NCBI GenBank assembly: GCA_902467875.1
Contig: CABQWP010000007.1
Coordinates: forward strand, 1-55,971
DNA from: an uncultured Collinsella sp.
GTDB taxonomy: Bacteria > Actinomycetota > Coriobacteriia > Coriobacteriales > Coriobacteriaceae
Length of the DNA: 55,971 nucleotides
Direction: 5' to 3'
The position numbers and the translations under genes are program-made. Below, in pieces: positions 1-7,661 of this stretch. The notes under the pieces are model-generated. The model was not told where the DNA came from, searched no databases, and worked only from the letters and a program-made list of their open reading frames with translations. Position 1 is the first letter of the stretch. Each line of letters begins with the position of its first letter.

Positions 1-34
1 GGTCGAAGCGTAAGCCCCGGCGTTGGTGGAAATG

Positions 35-104
35 GTGAAAATGCGTTGGCGCGATCGGGGAAATTGCGTTGGCGGAATCGGCTAAAGTGCGATGGCGAAA
101 TTGG
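35..104. repeat. Three direct repeats of 23-24 bp
   Basis: Three head-to-tail copies (35-58, 59-81, 82-104) share the pattern GAAA-T-TGCGTTGGCG-GA-ATCGG with a few substitutions. A weaker copy may begin at about 20 and the array may extend left of the window. It abuts the truncated end of an IS110-type transposase. Units are too short and lack spacers, so this is not a CRISPR. Function is unknown. Confidence 0.6.
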
Positions 105-480
105 TTGTTTTTACAGTAGCGCTAACAACCCATACCGGGGTGACGTCGTGCGACAGTATCGCCTTGGCCATCCTGGCCGCGTCGTTGCGGTCGTTCTTGG
201 ACGAGAGGTCTGCCGACGACCTCGGGACCCTGGAGACGGCCGCGACGACGCAGTCGACGCCGAGCCCGGAGAGCTCCCTCTGCGGGGCGAAGCCGAGGTA
301 GCCGCTCTCGTAGGCGGCGAGCGACGGGCCGGGGAAGCCCGACATCCACTCCGCGACCTCGCCCCAGGGGTTGCCGCGGAACCTCCTCGTCACGGCCTCG
401 CCCGTCTCCGCGTCGAGCGCGCAGACGGTGGTGGACCTGAGGTGTACGTCCATTCCGAAGGCGGTAGAATATCTAGGCAC
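82..480 (-). pseudogene. IS110-family transposase, N-terminal fragment
   Basis: The reading frame holds only the N-terminal DEDD (RuvC-like) domain of an IS110-family transposase. Visible are the GMDVH motif with the first catalytic Asp near residue 10, AYESGYLG near 56-63, and the typical KNDRNDAARMAKAI block near residues 94-107. Family members are usually 300-400 aa and end with a Tnp_20 domain carrying a serine; that half is missing. Homology appears to stop near base 120, where the frame runs into the 23-bp repeats. The start at 480 fits the family N-terminus. It cannot encode an active transposase and is an old insertion remnant. Confidence 0.8.
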
Positions 481-650
481 GGGAGCCTCCCAACCTCGTT
501 GCGGCGCGGCTGCGCCTCTGGCACTTCAACAACATTGTCGCAGCCCCGACCCGCGGTCACGAGCGGGGGCTCCTGTCGTTTCCGTGCCCCTGGATTGGGT
601 CATAGTGTCTGACTTATGCTCAACCAGCGACGTTTCCGCGCTTGTCAAGA
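481..650 (-). mobile_element. Probable 5' non-coding end of the IS110 remnant
   Basis: These 170 bases lie upstream of the transposase start and hold no ORF that I would call a gene. In IS110-group elements the non-coding end 5' of the transposase encodes the bridge RNA that guides target choice. GC-rich complementary blocks are visible here (for example GGGGGCTCC near 563-571 against GGGAGCCTCC at 481-490). I infer that this is the element's left end; I could not define its exact boundary, and no terminal inverted repeats are expected for the family. Confidence 0.3.
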
Positions 651-706
651 TAGTCATTGGGGACGTTCTTAAACGACTGGTCATTCAGGAACGTCCCCAA
701 TGACTA
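651..706. repeat. Palindromic repeat, 18-bp arms; left half recurs at 21.4 kb
   Basis: Arms 651-668 (TAGTCATTGGGGACGTTC) and 689-706 are perfect reverse complements with a 20-base loop. The first 24 bases (651-674) recur exactly at 21435-21458, downstream of glmM. It behaves like a dispersed REP-type intergenic element, and as RNA it would fold into a strong hairpin. Confidence 0.85.
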
Positions 707-715
707 CCCACAGAA

Positions 716-809
716 TGAGCGTGGATAATCTCCCGTTTTTGGCTCAACGGCGTGCTCAAAGTGGGAGATTATCCACGCTCATCAGGAAAGTGTCCAAAAA
801 TCCACGCTC
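716..809. repeat. Palindromic repeat with 19-bp arms plus an extra half-copy
   Basis: Arms 716-734 (TGAGCGTGGATAATCTCCC) and 763-781 are perfect reverse complements. A further related half, GTCCAAAAATCCACGCTC at 792-809, follows. The same half-motif recurs at 11291-11308. From 810 to the recQ start at 909 I see only a short leader with a weak Shine-Dalgarno (AGGAAA, 900-905). Confidence 0.85.
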
Positions 810-908
810 GTTCGCCTTGGATTGCATCGCCCGTGGCCGACAGCGGCGCGGCACCGGTCCGCGTGGCGGCGTATAATCGGCGGCAGATGACTTGGACGTT
901 AGGAAACC

Positions 909-2888
909 ATGACCGATAGCATGCAGCAGATGGCGCTCGACACGCTCGGCGCCTATTTTGGCTACACCTCGTTTCGCCCGGGACAGGACCGCATGATCGA
1001 TGCGATCCTTGCCGGTCGCGATGCGCTGGGCGTTATGCCCACGGGCGCCGGCAAGTCCATTTGCTACCAGGTGCCCGCGCTCATGCTGCCCGGGATCACC
1101 TTTGTGGTGAGCCCGCTGCTGTCGCTTATGGAGGACCAGACCCGTGCGTTGCTCGCGGCGGGTGCGCGACCCAGCTATCTCAACTCCAGCCTTACTCCGG
1201 CCCAGCAAAACACTGTGCTCAAGCGGGCGCGCGAGGGTCGCTACCAGCTTATGTACGTGGCGCCCGAGCGCCTGCTCGAGCCGCGCTTTTTAGCTTTTGC
1301 GCAGGAGGCCGCGGCGGACGGCGGCATTGGCGTGCCGCTCGTGGCCATTGACGAGGCCCACTGCGTGAGCCAATGGGGTCAGGATTTCCGCCCCGCCTAC
1401 CTGCAGATTCGCGAGTTTATTGATTCCCTGCCGCAGCGTCCCATTGTGGCGGCCTTTACCGCTACGGCAACCGAGCGCGTGCGTGCGGACATCCAGCAGA
1501 TGCTCGGCCTGCAAAACCCCGCGACGGTGGTGACGGGCTTCGATCGCAAGAACCTCTACTTTGGCTGCGAGGAGATGGGCGACAAAGCCAAGACCGCCTG
1601 GGTGCGCGACTATGTGATCGCGCATTCGGGCGAGAGCGGCATCGTGTATTGCTCGACCCGCAAGACCGTCGATGCGCTGGCAGGTGAGCTTGCCGAGGCG
1701 CTGGGCCCCAGTGGCATTCGCGTTGGCCGTTACCATGCCGGCATGGGCAACGACGCCCGCCGCCAAAGCCAGCGCGCCTTTATCGACGACGATATCCAGG
1801 TGATGGTTGCCACCAACGCCTTTGGCATGGGCATCGACAAGCCCAACGTGCGCTACGTGATCCACAACAACGTGCCCGAGAGCATCGAGGCCTACTACCA
1901 GGAGGCGGGCCGCGCCGGCCGCGACGGCGACCCGGCCAGCTGCCACCTGCTGTGGAACGGCAACGATTTTCGCATGCGCCGCTTTCTGATCGACCGCGGC
2001 GATGCTGCCGACGAGGCGCTCGACGACGAGCAGCGCGCGTGGGCGCTCCAGAATCGATATCGCCTGCTCAGCCAGATGGAGGGCTACTGCAATACCACCG
2101 GCTGCCTGCGCGAATACATGCTGCGCTACTTTGGCGACGAGGCCGCGGCCGAGCATGCCGCGGCCGGTACGGGCGGCACCGCCACGGACGAGGCCGAGGG
2201 CTGCGGCAACTGCAGCAACTGCCTCACGCAGTTCGAGGTCGAGGACGTCACCGATATGGCCCGCGCCGCCGTGCGCTATGTGGCCACGCGTCCCATGCGC
2301 TTTGGCAAGTCACTGATCGCCGACGTGCTCCACGGCGGCAACACCGAGCGCATTCGCCAGATGCATCTGGACGAGGACCGCGGCTACGGTGAGCTGTCGA
2401 GCGAATCGGTCGGGCGCATCAAGGACATCATCGGCCAGCTGTGCGGTCGCGGTTATTTGGCCACCTCGCAGGGGCAGTACCCGGTCGTGGGGCTGGGCCC
2501 GCGCGCCGGCGAGGTCGAGGACGAGGCGTTTGCCTTTACCGTTAAGCGTCGCGCGTCCAAGCGCAAGGCCTCGGCCCGCGCCCGCCGTGCGGTGGATCTG
2601 CTGCGTGAGGAGGCCGAGCTGGATCAGCGCCCGCGCGTGGGTGACGATGCCGAGCTGTTCGAGCGCCTGCGTGCCCTGCGCAAGGAGATCTCGACCGAGC
2701 TGGAGATGGCGCCGTACATGGTCTTTTCCGACAAGGCCCTGCGCGGCCTGTGCCGCCTACGCCCACAGACGCGCGACGAGCTTATCCAGGTCAACGGCAT
2801 CGGCGAGAAAAAGGCCGACGCCTTTGGCGAGCAGTTTATGGCGGCGATTGAAGAGTTTGAGTCCGAGCATGCACGGAACGGAGCATAA
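909..2888 (+). CDS. recQ: ATP-dependent DNA helicase RecQ
   Basis: A 3'-5' superfamily 2 DNA helicase acting in recombinational repair and fork processing in the cytoplasm. The 659-aa product has all the RecQ parts: Walker A PTGAGKS at 44-50, DEAH box IDEAH at 147-151, the helicase C-terminal lobe with QEAGRAGRDG at 331-340, a zinc-binding domain with Cys394, Cys399, Cys435 and Cys438, a winged-helix RQC region at about 445-530, and an HRDC domain at about 580-655. Length is normal to slightly long for bacterial RecQ. The ATG at 909 follows AGGAAA. The gene ends 2 bp before the next one, so the GntR regulator is probably co-transcribed. Confidence 0.97.
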   Translation: MTDSMQQMALDTLGAYFGYTSFRPGQDRMIDAILAGRDALGVMPTGAGKSICYQVPALMLPGITFVVSPLLSLMEDQTRALLAAGARPSYLNSSLTPAQQNTVLKRAREGRYQLMYVAPERLLEPRFLAFAQEAAADGGIGVPLVAIDEAHCVSQWGQDFRPAYLQIREFIDSLPQRPIVAAFTATATERVRADIQQMLGLQNPATVVTGFDRKNLYFGCEEMGDKAKTAWVRDYVIAHSGESGIVYCSTRKTVDALAGELAEALGPSGIRVGRYHAGMGNDARRQSQRAFIDDDIQVMVATNAFGMGIDKPNVRYVIHNNVPESIEAYYQEAGRAGRDGDPASCHLLWNGNDFRMRRFLIDRGDAADEALDDEQRAWALQNRYRLLSQMEGYCNTTGCLREYMLRYFGDEAAAEHAAAGTGGTATDEAEGCGNCSNCLTQFEVEDVTDMARAAVRYVATRPMRFGKSLIADVLHGGNTERIRQMHLDEDRGYGELSSESVGRIKDIIGQLCGRGYLATSQGQYPVVGLGPRAGEVEDEAFAFTVKRRASKRKASARARRAVDLLREEAELDQRPRVGDDAELFERLRALRKEISTELEMAPYMVFSDKALRGLCRLRPQTRDELIQVNGIGEKKADAFGEQFMAAIEEFESEHARNGA

Positions 2889-2890
2889 CG

Positions 2891-3646
2891 ATGGCATCCG
2901 ACGATAAAACCGAGCGCACTGAGGTGTCCGCCGTGCCGCTGTACCAGCGGGTAATGGACGACCTAAAAGGCGAGATCGCGCGTGGCGTGTACGCATCCGG
3001 CTCGCGTATTCCTTCCGAGATGGAGCTCGCGAAGTACTACGGCGTGGGACGCATCACCGTGCGCCGCGCCATCGAGGAGCTGTCGCGCGCGGGGTATCTC
3101 AACCGCCAGCAGGGGAGGGGCACGTTTGTTTGTGCGCCCAAGCTCAAGCGCAAGATTGTCCAGAAGGGTGACGTTCAGAGCTTTTCCGAGGGTTGCGCTG
3201 CCAACGACATGGTGGCCGGAGCACGCCTGGTGTCGCGCACGGTGGTTGCGGCGACGCGCGAGGACGCCGCGTTTTTTGGGGTGGAACCCGGCTGCGAGCT
3301 CATCGTTGTCGAGCGCGTGCGCACGGCAGACGGCGTGCCCGTCATGCTCGAGAACAACGCCTTTGTGCTGGCCGACCATCCCTATCTGCAGACGCTTGCC
3401 GACAAGGACCTCACGGACAATTCCATCTTTGCGCTCGTTGCCGAGCATTCGGGCCGCGCGCCGCTCAAGTCCGACCCTTGTACGGTGGAGATTGCGCTTG
3501 CCGATGCTCAGGCGGCCTCGCTGCTGGAGGTGCCGGTCGGCGAGCCGCTCTTCTATATGGAGGCGTACTTTACCGACGAGGACGGGCAGCCCCTGCTGCT
3601 CGGACGCCAAAAGATTGTGGGCTCGCGCTACGTGTTCGACATTTAA
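2891..3646 (+). CDS. GntR-family regulator with UTRA domain
   Basis: A 251-aa transcription factor. Residues about 15-85 form a GntR winged helix (SRIPSEMELAKYYGVGRITV, then RRAIEELSRAGYL and the QQGRGTF wing), and about 105-245 form a UTRA/chorismate-lyase-like effector domain as in the HutC/FrlR/NagR subgroup, whose ligands are usually sugar phosphates or amino-acid derivatives. It sits 2 bp after recQ and directly upstream of a SIS-domain sugar-phosphate enzyme. The promoter in between is flanked by two copies of a 19-bp box, so I infer that this protein controls that gene with a phosphosugar effector. Confidence 0.93.
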   Translation: MASDDKTERTEVSAVPLYQRVMDDLKGEIARGVYASGSRIPSEMELAKYYGVGRITVRRAIEELSRAGYLNRQQGRGTFVCAPKLKRKIVQKGDVQSFSEGCAANDMVAGARLVSRTVVAATREDAAFFGVEPGCELIVVERVRTADGVPVMLENNAFVLADHPYLQTLADKDLTDNSIFALVAEHSGRAPLKSDPCTVEIALADAQAASLLEVPVGEPLFYMEAYFTDEDGQPLLLGRQKIVGSRYVFDI

Positions 3647-3655
3647 CGTCCACAG

Positions 3656-3736
3656 ATAGAACAATATAGAACAAGTTTGGTGAAATGACTTCACGGGCGT
3701 CGTCGTGCGTGCTATAAATAGGACAACATAGAACGA
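3656..3736 (+). promoter_or_regulatory. Promoter flanked by two putative GntR operators
   Basis: A promoter reads TTCACG (3690-3695), 17 bp, TATAAA (3713-3718). Two 19-bp boxes, ATAGAACAATATAGAACAA (3656-3674) and ATAGGACAACATAGAACGA (3718-3736), match at 16 of 19 positions; each is itself a direct repeat of ATAGAACAA. One lies upstream of -35 and one covers the start site. This suits repression, possibly by looping, by the adjacent GntR protein. Confidence 0.7.
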
Positions 3737-3790
3737 CCACAGGTACGAGCTGTCATCGTTCAAAACTGCCACACAAGGAGGAACATCACC

Positions 3791-4759
3791 GTGAACGCAC
3801 ACGATCTGGTTCAGGAAATTATCGAGCGCAAGGGCAAGATTGAGAACGTCTTTTGGATCGCCTGCGGCGGTTCGATGATCGACCTGATGCCGGCCAACGA
3901 GCTGCTCAAGCGCGAGGCAACCACGTTTACCTCGACGGTCTACACGGCGCGCGAGTTTTGCCTGATGGCCCCCAAGAGCCTTGGCGAGAAGTCGCTCGTC
4001 ATCGCCTGCAGCCATAGCGGCAATACGCAGGAGGTCGTCGACGGATGCGAGATGGCGCTGGCTGCCGGAGCCGAGGTCGTTGCCCTCACCGACTGCGAGG
4101 GCTCAAAGATCGACAACGGCAAGTGGACTACCTGGGTCTATCCGTGGGGTGAGGGTGTGCCGCAGGCCGAGGTCCCGCAGGGCATCGGCGCTCTGATGGC
4201 TGCCGAGCTGCTCGACCAGCAGGAGGGCTACGAGGCGCTCGCCGACATGTACGCCGGCCTCAAGCAGATGGATGCCCTGCTGCCCGCTGCCCGCGAGAAG
4301 GTCAACGCCGAGCTGGGCGATCGCTTTGCCGAGCTCTGCCAGCAGCACAAGTTCTTCTATATCCTGGGTTCCGGCCCCAACTTTAGCCAGACCTACGCCA
4401 TGGCCATCTGCTCGCTCATGGAGATGCAGTGGCAGCACTGCTGCTACATCCACTCCGGCGAGTACTTCCACGGCCCGTTCGAAGCCACCGAGCCCGGCGT
4501 GTTCTATTTCGTGCAGCTCGGATCGGGCGAGTGCCGCCCCATGGAGGAGCGCGCGCTGGCGTTCCTCAACACGCACACCGATACGGTCATGGTGCTCGAT
4601 GCACTCGAGTACGGCGTGGGCGAGGTGCCTGCTAGCGTGCGTTCGTACCTGGAGCCGATCTTCTTCTACAACATGAGCTGCGAGCTGCGCGCCGCCCGCG
4701 GCAAGGTGTTCGACCACAGCCCCGAGGTTCGTCGCTACATGGGCATCGAGCAGTACTAG
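3791..4759 (+). CDS. SIS-domain protein, fructosamine/fructoselysine-6-phosphate deglycase-like
   Basis: The 322-aa product carries two SIS (sugar isomerase) folds: residues about 15-150, with ACGGSMIDLMPANELL and the phosphosugar-binding SHSGNTQEV motif, and a second from about 175 with the LGSGPNFSQTYA loop. The family (FrlB/GlmS-C/AgaS-like) cleaves or isomerises phosphorylated amino sugars and Amadori products. The start is GTG at 3791, 8 bases after a strong AAGGAGG. No transporter or kinase is adjacent, so the substrate cannot be read from context. Control by the upstream GntR/UTRA protein is likely. The SIS class is certain; FrlB-type activity is inference. Confidence 0.85.
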   Translation: MNAHDLVQEIIERKGKIENVFWIACGGSMIDLMPANELLKREATTFTSTVYTAREFCLMAPKSLGEKSLVIACSHSGNTQEVVDGCEMALAAGAEVVALTDCEGSKIDNGKWTTWVYPWGEGVPQAEVPQGIGALMAAELLDQQEGYEALADMYAGLKQMDALLPAAREKVNAELGDRFAELCQQHKFFYILGSGPNFSQTYAMAICSLMEMQWQHCCYIHSGEYFHGPFEATEPGVFYFVQLGSGECRPMEERALAFLNTHTDTVMVLDALEYGVGEVPASVRSYLEPIFFYNMSCELRAARGKVFDHSPEVRRYMGIEQY

Positions 4760-4810
4760 GTAACGGGAAAAGCAGTCACCTTCGATCCGCGAGCGTGTCG
4801 CGTGAGCCAA

Positions 4811-4850
4811 AAAGCGGGCCGTGCCGGGGATTTCCGGCACGGTCCGCTTT
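4811..4850. terminator. Bidirectional terminator between the convergent SIS gene and ldh
   Basis: Arms 4811-4827 and 4834-4850 (17 bp, one G-U pair) form a hairpin with an A-run before and a T-run after, so it can terminate both convergent genes. Confidence 0.85.
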
Positions 4851-4892
4851 ACATCGCGTCCGTATGAGCGAGGTGTCGCGTCAAGCGGCGGC

Positions 4893-5870
4893 CTACTTGC
4901 CGACGACGCCCTCGGCGTCCCACCAGTCGAGCTGGGCGATGTTGTCGCGAATGTGCTGGCAGCTCTTGTGGAAGCCCTCGAGCTCGTGCTCGGACAGGTC
5001 CAGTGTGTAAACCTCCTCGACGCCCTCGGCACCGATCACGCACGGCAGGGAGGTAAAGATGCCCTCCTCACCATATTGGCCGGTCATGAGCGTGGAGGCG
5101 GAAAGCACGGCGTGCTCGTTGTGCAGCACGGCGGCGCAGACGCGCGCGGCGGAGTTGGCGACGGCGTACTCGGTGCACTGCTTGCCCTGGTAGGTCACAT
5201 AGCCGCCCTTGCGCGCGAGCTCCTCGACCTCCATGTGGTCGAAGGCGTACTTGTCGGGGTTCTCGGCCTGGAGCTCGTTGAGGCTCTTGCCGGCGATGGT
5301 CGCGGCCTTAAAGGCGGCCAGCTGGCTAAAGCCGTGCTCGCCGATCATGTAGGCGTCGACGGACTTGGGGCTCACGCCGACCTTTTTGGAGATCTCGGTG
5401 CGCAGGCGGGCAGAGTCCAGACCGCAGCCCGAGCCGATGATCTTCTTGGGATCGTAGCCGGTCAGGTGCCACAGCTCGGTGCATACGACGTCGCAGGGGT
5501 TGGAGATGCTCACGAAGATGCCGTCAAAGCCGGCGTCGACGATGCGCTTGGCAAAGGTGCGGGCGGCGTCGGTGGTAAAGAACAGCTCGCCGTCGCGGTT
5601 GCCGGCGGCCAGCGCGACCTTGCCGGCAGCGTTGACGATAACGTCGCAGCAGGCCAGCTCCTCGTAGTGGTCGTAGCAGTTGACGATTTTGGTGTTATAC
5701 GGGACAAACGAAAGGGAGTCGCGCAGGTCCTGGACCTCGGACGTCACCTTGGCCTCGTTGATATCGCACAGGTACAGCTCATCGGCAATGCCCTGCATGA
5801 GCAGGCTGTTGGCGACATGTGCTCCTACGTGGCCCTGGCCGACCACACCGATCTTACGCGTCTGGTACAT
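4893..5870 (-). CDS. ldh: L-lactate / L-2-hydroxyacid dehydrogenase (LDH/MDH family)
   Basis: A 325-aa NAD-dependent oxidoreductase that would reduce pyruvate or another 2-oxoacid, regenerating NAD in fermentation. Seen: Rossmann motif GQGHVG (11-16), SNPCDV (123-128), substrate-binding GLDSARLR with Asp152 and Arg155, and catalytic His179 in IGEHG. The active-site loop (AAGKVALAAGNRDGEL, 81-96) lacks the usual LDH QxxGETR pattern and resembles the looser loop of L-2-hydroxyisocaproate dehydrogenases, so the substrate may be bulkier than pyruvate. I chose ATG 5870 (MYQTRKIG) because GAAAGGA lies 8 bases upstream; a longer frame to 5963 has no family match. A -10 TACAAT lies at 5908-5913 (minus strand). 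Confidence 0.9.
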   Translation of the reverse strand: MYQTRKIGVVGQGHVGAHVANSLLMQGIADELYLCDINEAKVTSEVQDLRDSLSFVPYNTKIVNCYDHYEELACCDVIVNAAGKVALAAGNRDGELFFTTDAARTFAKRIVDAGFDGIFVSISNPCDVVCTELWHLTGYDPKKIIGSGCGLDSARLRTEISKKVGVSPKSVDAYMIGEHGFSQLAAFKAATIAGKSLNELQAENPDKYAFDHMEVEELARKGGYVTYQGKQCTEYAVANSAARVCAAVLHNEHAVLSASTLMTGQYGEEGIFTSLPCVIGAEGVEEVYTLDLSEHELEGFHKSCQHIRDNIAQLDWWDAEGVVGK

Positions 5871-5947
5871 ATATGTATCCTTTCGGCCGAGTTTTTCGCG
5901 TCGAACCATTGTATCGTCCTGCTGCCACTTTGCTAGGCTAAAGCGCC

Positions 5948-5977
5948 GTAGATTTTTGGACATGCCTTAATCTCTAC
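5948..5977. repeat. Degenerate palindromic repeat in the ldh-metA divergent region
   Basis: GTAGATTTTTGGACATGCC (5948-5966), then a partial inverted arm to 5977. It matches the reverse complement of the perfect hairpin at 7968-8006, so this is a second, decayed member of that family. Confidence 0.6.
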
Positions 5978-6079
5978 TTTTAGCTGTTTTGGACCACTGG
6001 CGGTGTCTCGGGGCGATGCACTCGCGCGGATGGGGCCGCTCGTTGTACCATAGCTGCAACTGACTCGTAAGGAGCATCC

Positions 6080-7006
6080 ATGCCCATTCGCATCCCCGAC
6101 GCCCTCCCTGCCGCTGCGCAGCTCGAGAGCGAGAACATCTTTGTCATGACCGAGTACCGCGCACTGCACCAGGACATCCGTCCACTGCGCGTGCTCATCC
6201 TCAACCTCATGCCCACCAAGATCGCTACCGAGACGCAGATCATGCGCAAGCTCTCCAACACGCCGTTGCAGGTGGAAGTGGACCTGCTGCGCACCAAGAC
6301 GCACGAGGCCACGCACGTGAGCGCCGGCCACCTGGAGACGTTCTACCGCACGTTCGACGACATCCGCGACATCCACTACGACGGCCTGATCATCACGGGC
6401 GCGCCGGTGGAACAGATGCCGTTCGAGGAGGTCGACTACTGGCCCGAGCTCTGCCAGATCATGGATTGGTCCACCACGCACGTGCACTCTACGCTGCACA
6501 TTTGTTGGGGCGCGCAGGCGGGGCTCTACCATCATTACGGTATCCAGAAGTACGACCTGCCGGCAAAGGCGAGTGGCGTGTTCGAGCATTATCTGGTGAA
6601 GCCGCAAAGCCCGCTGGTCCGCGGCTTTGACGACCGTTTCTATGCCGTGCATTCGCGCAACACCGATGTGCGCCGCGAGGACGTGGAGGCCGAGCCGCAG
6701 CTTGAGGTCGTGGCCGTGTCAGACGAGGTGGGCCTGTACATCGTCAAGTCGACCGACAGCCGTCGCTTCTTTGTCTTTGGCCACCCCGAGTACGATACCG
6801 ATACGTTGCGCCTGGAGTACGAGCGCGACGTGAAGCGCGGGCTCAACCCTCAGGTGCCGGCGCATTACTTCCCGGGCGACGATCCCGCTGCCGAGCCGCG
6901 CAACGTCTGGCGCAGCCAGGCTCAGCTGTTCTACACCAACTGGCTCAACTACTACGTCTACCAGACCACGCCCTACGACCTGGCCCGCGCCGGCGAGGAG
7001 CACTAG
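6080..7006 (+). CDS. metA: Homoserine O-acyltransferase MetA, probably acetyl-CoA dependent
   Basis: It catalyses the first committed step of methionine synthesis, acylation of homoserine. The 308-aa protein has the full MetA fold with nucleophile Cys142 (HICWGAQAG), His235 and Glu237 (FGHPEYD). Residue 111 is Glu in TGAPVEQ. Published work on MetA proteins ties Glu111 to acetyl-CoA and Gly111 to succinyl-CoA, so I infer O-acetylhomoserine as product despite the usual succinyltransferase label. Start ATG 6080 follows AAGGAGC. A single gene, divergent from ldh; no S-box or T-box is visible in the short leader. Confidence 0.95.
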   Translation: MPIRIPDALPAAAQLESENIFVMTEYRALHQDIRPLRVLILNLMPTKIATETQIMRKLSNTPLQVEVDLLRTKTHEATHVSAGHLETFYRTFDDIRDIHYDGLIITGAPVEQMPFEEVDYWPELCQIMDWSTTHVHSTLHICWGAQAGLYHHYGIQKYDLPAKASGVFEHYLVKPQSPLVRGFDDRFYAVHSRNTDVRREDVEAEPQLEVVAVSDEVGLYIVKSTDSRRFFVFGHPEYDTDTLRLEYERDVKRGLNPQVPAHYFPGDDPAAEPRNVWRSQAQLFYTNWLNYYVYQTTPYDLARAGEEH

Positions 7007-7048
7007 GCTGCGATGGTACTGCTGTAGCCGTGGCTGATGTGGCGGCGA

Positions 7049-7645
7049 TTAGGCGCTGATGATGTGGGGTAGCGGCAGGTCGTGAGCGTCGGTGGGAACG
7101 CGGTCGACACGCTGCTCGTCAAAGGCGATGCCGATGATTTGGCATGCGGGCGAGAGCATGGGCAGATAGCGGTCATAGCAACCGCCGCCGTAGCCCAGGC
7201 GCGCGCCGGTTTGGTCGAAGGCCACGAGCGGCACGACGATCATGTCGAGAGCTTCGGCAGGCACGATAGGGAAGTGGTTGCTGTCGATGTCCGTGGCCGC
7301 GAAGGCCCGCGTGGGGTGGGCGATAAACGGAGCCGCGGACGCATCGTCGGCGGCAACTGCCCGCATACACATGCGCTGGCCACAAGCCACGGCGTCTGTT
7401 GCCGAGAGCATGCACGGATAGGCCACGCGCCAGCCGCGCGCGGCGGCCGCAGCGGCAAACGCGGCAGGGTCTGCCTCGGAACCCATCGCGGCATAGACGG
7501 CAACGATGCGCGGCGCCGCGGCATCCAAGCGGCCCAGCAGCTCAACCAGCCGCGCACAGATATCAGCAGACTTCGCCGCCCGCACATCCAAATCAATCGC
7601 ATCGCGCCGGGCAATCACCGCTCGCCGCAATTTAGCCTTGTCCAT
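7049..7645 (-). CDS. 5-formyltetrahydrofolate cyclo-ligase
   Basis: It converts 5-formyl-THF to 5,10-methenyl-THF using ATP and so returns stored folate to one-carbon metabolism. The 198-aa protein has the N-terminal basic helix (MDKAKLRRAVIARRDAI) and the family signature LGYGGGCYDRYL near residues 158-169. I chose ATG 7645 because AGGAGGT sits 6 bases upstream; the longer frame starts inside the Shine-Dalgarno region. Convergent with metA across a 42-bp gap with no clear terminator. The M16 peptidase lies upstream on the same strand, separated by a hairpin cluster. Confidence 0.93.
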   Translation of the reverse strand: MDKAKLRRAVIARRDAIDLDVRAAKSADICARLVELLGRLDAAAPRIVAVYAAMGSEADPAAFAAAAAARGWRVAYPCMLSATDAVACGQRMCMRAVAADDASAAPFIAHPTRAFAATDIDSNHFPIVPAEALDMIVVPLVAFDQTGARLGYGGGCYDRYLPMLSPACQIIGIAFDEQRVDRVPTDAHDLPLPHIISA

Positions 7646-7661
7646 CCCAACCTCCTCTAGC

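Noticed and set aside
35..104. Terminal inverted repeats of an insertion sequence
   Set aside because: The copies are direct, not inverted, and IS110 elements lack terminal inverted repeats.
5978..6079. SAM riboswitch or T-box before metA
   Set aside because: The leader is about 100 bp, with no k-turn, terminator or T-box core.
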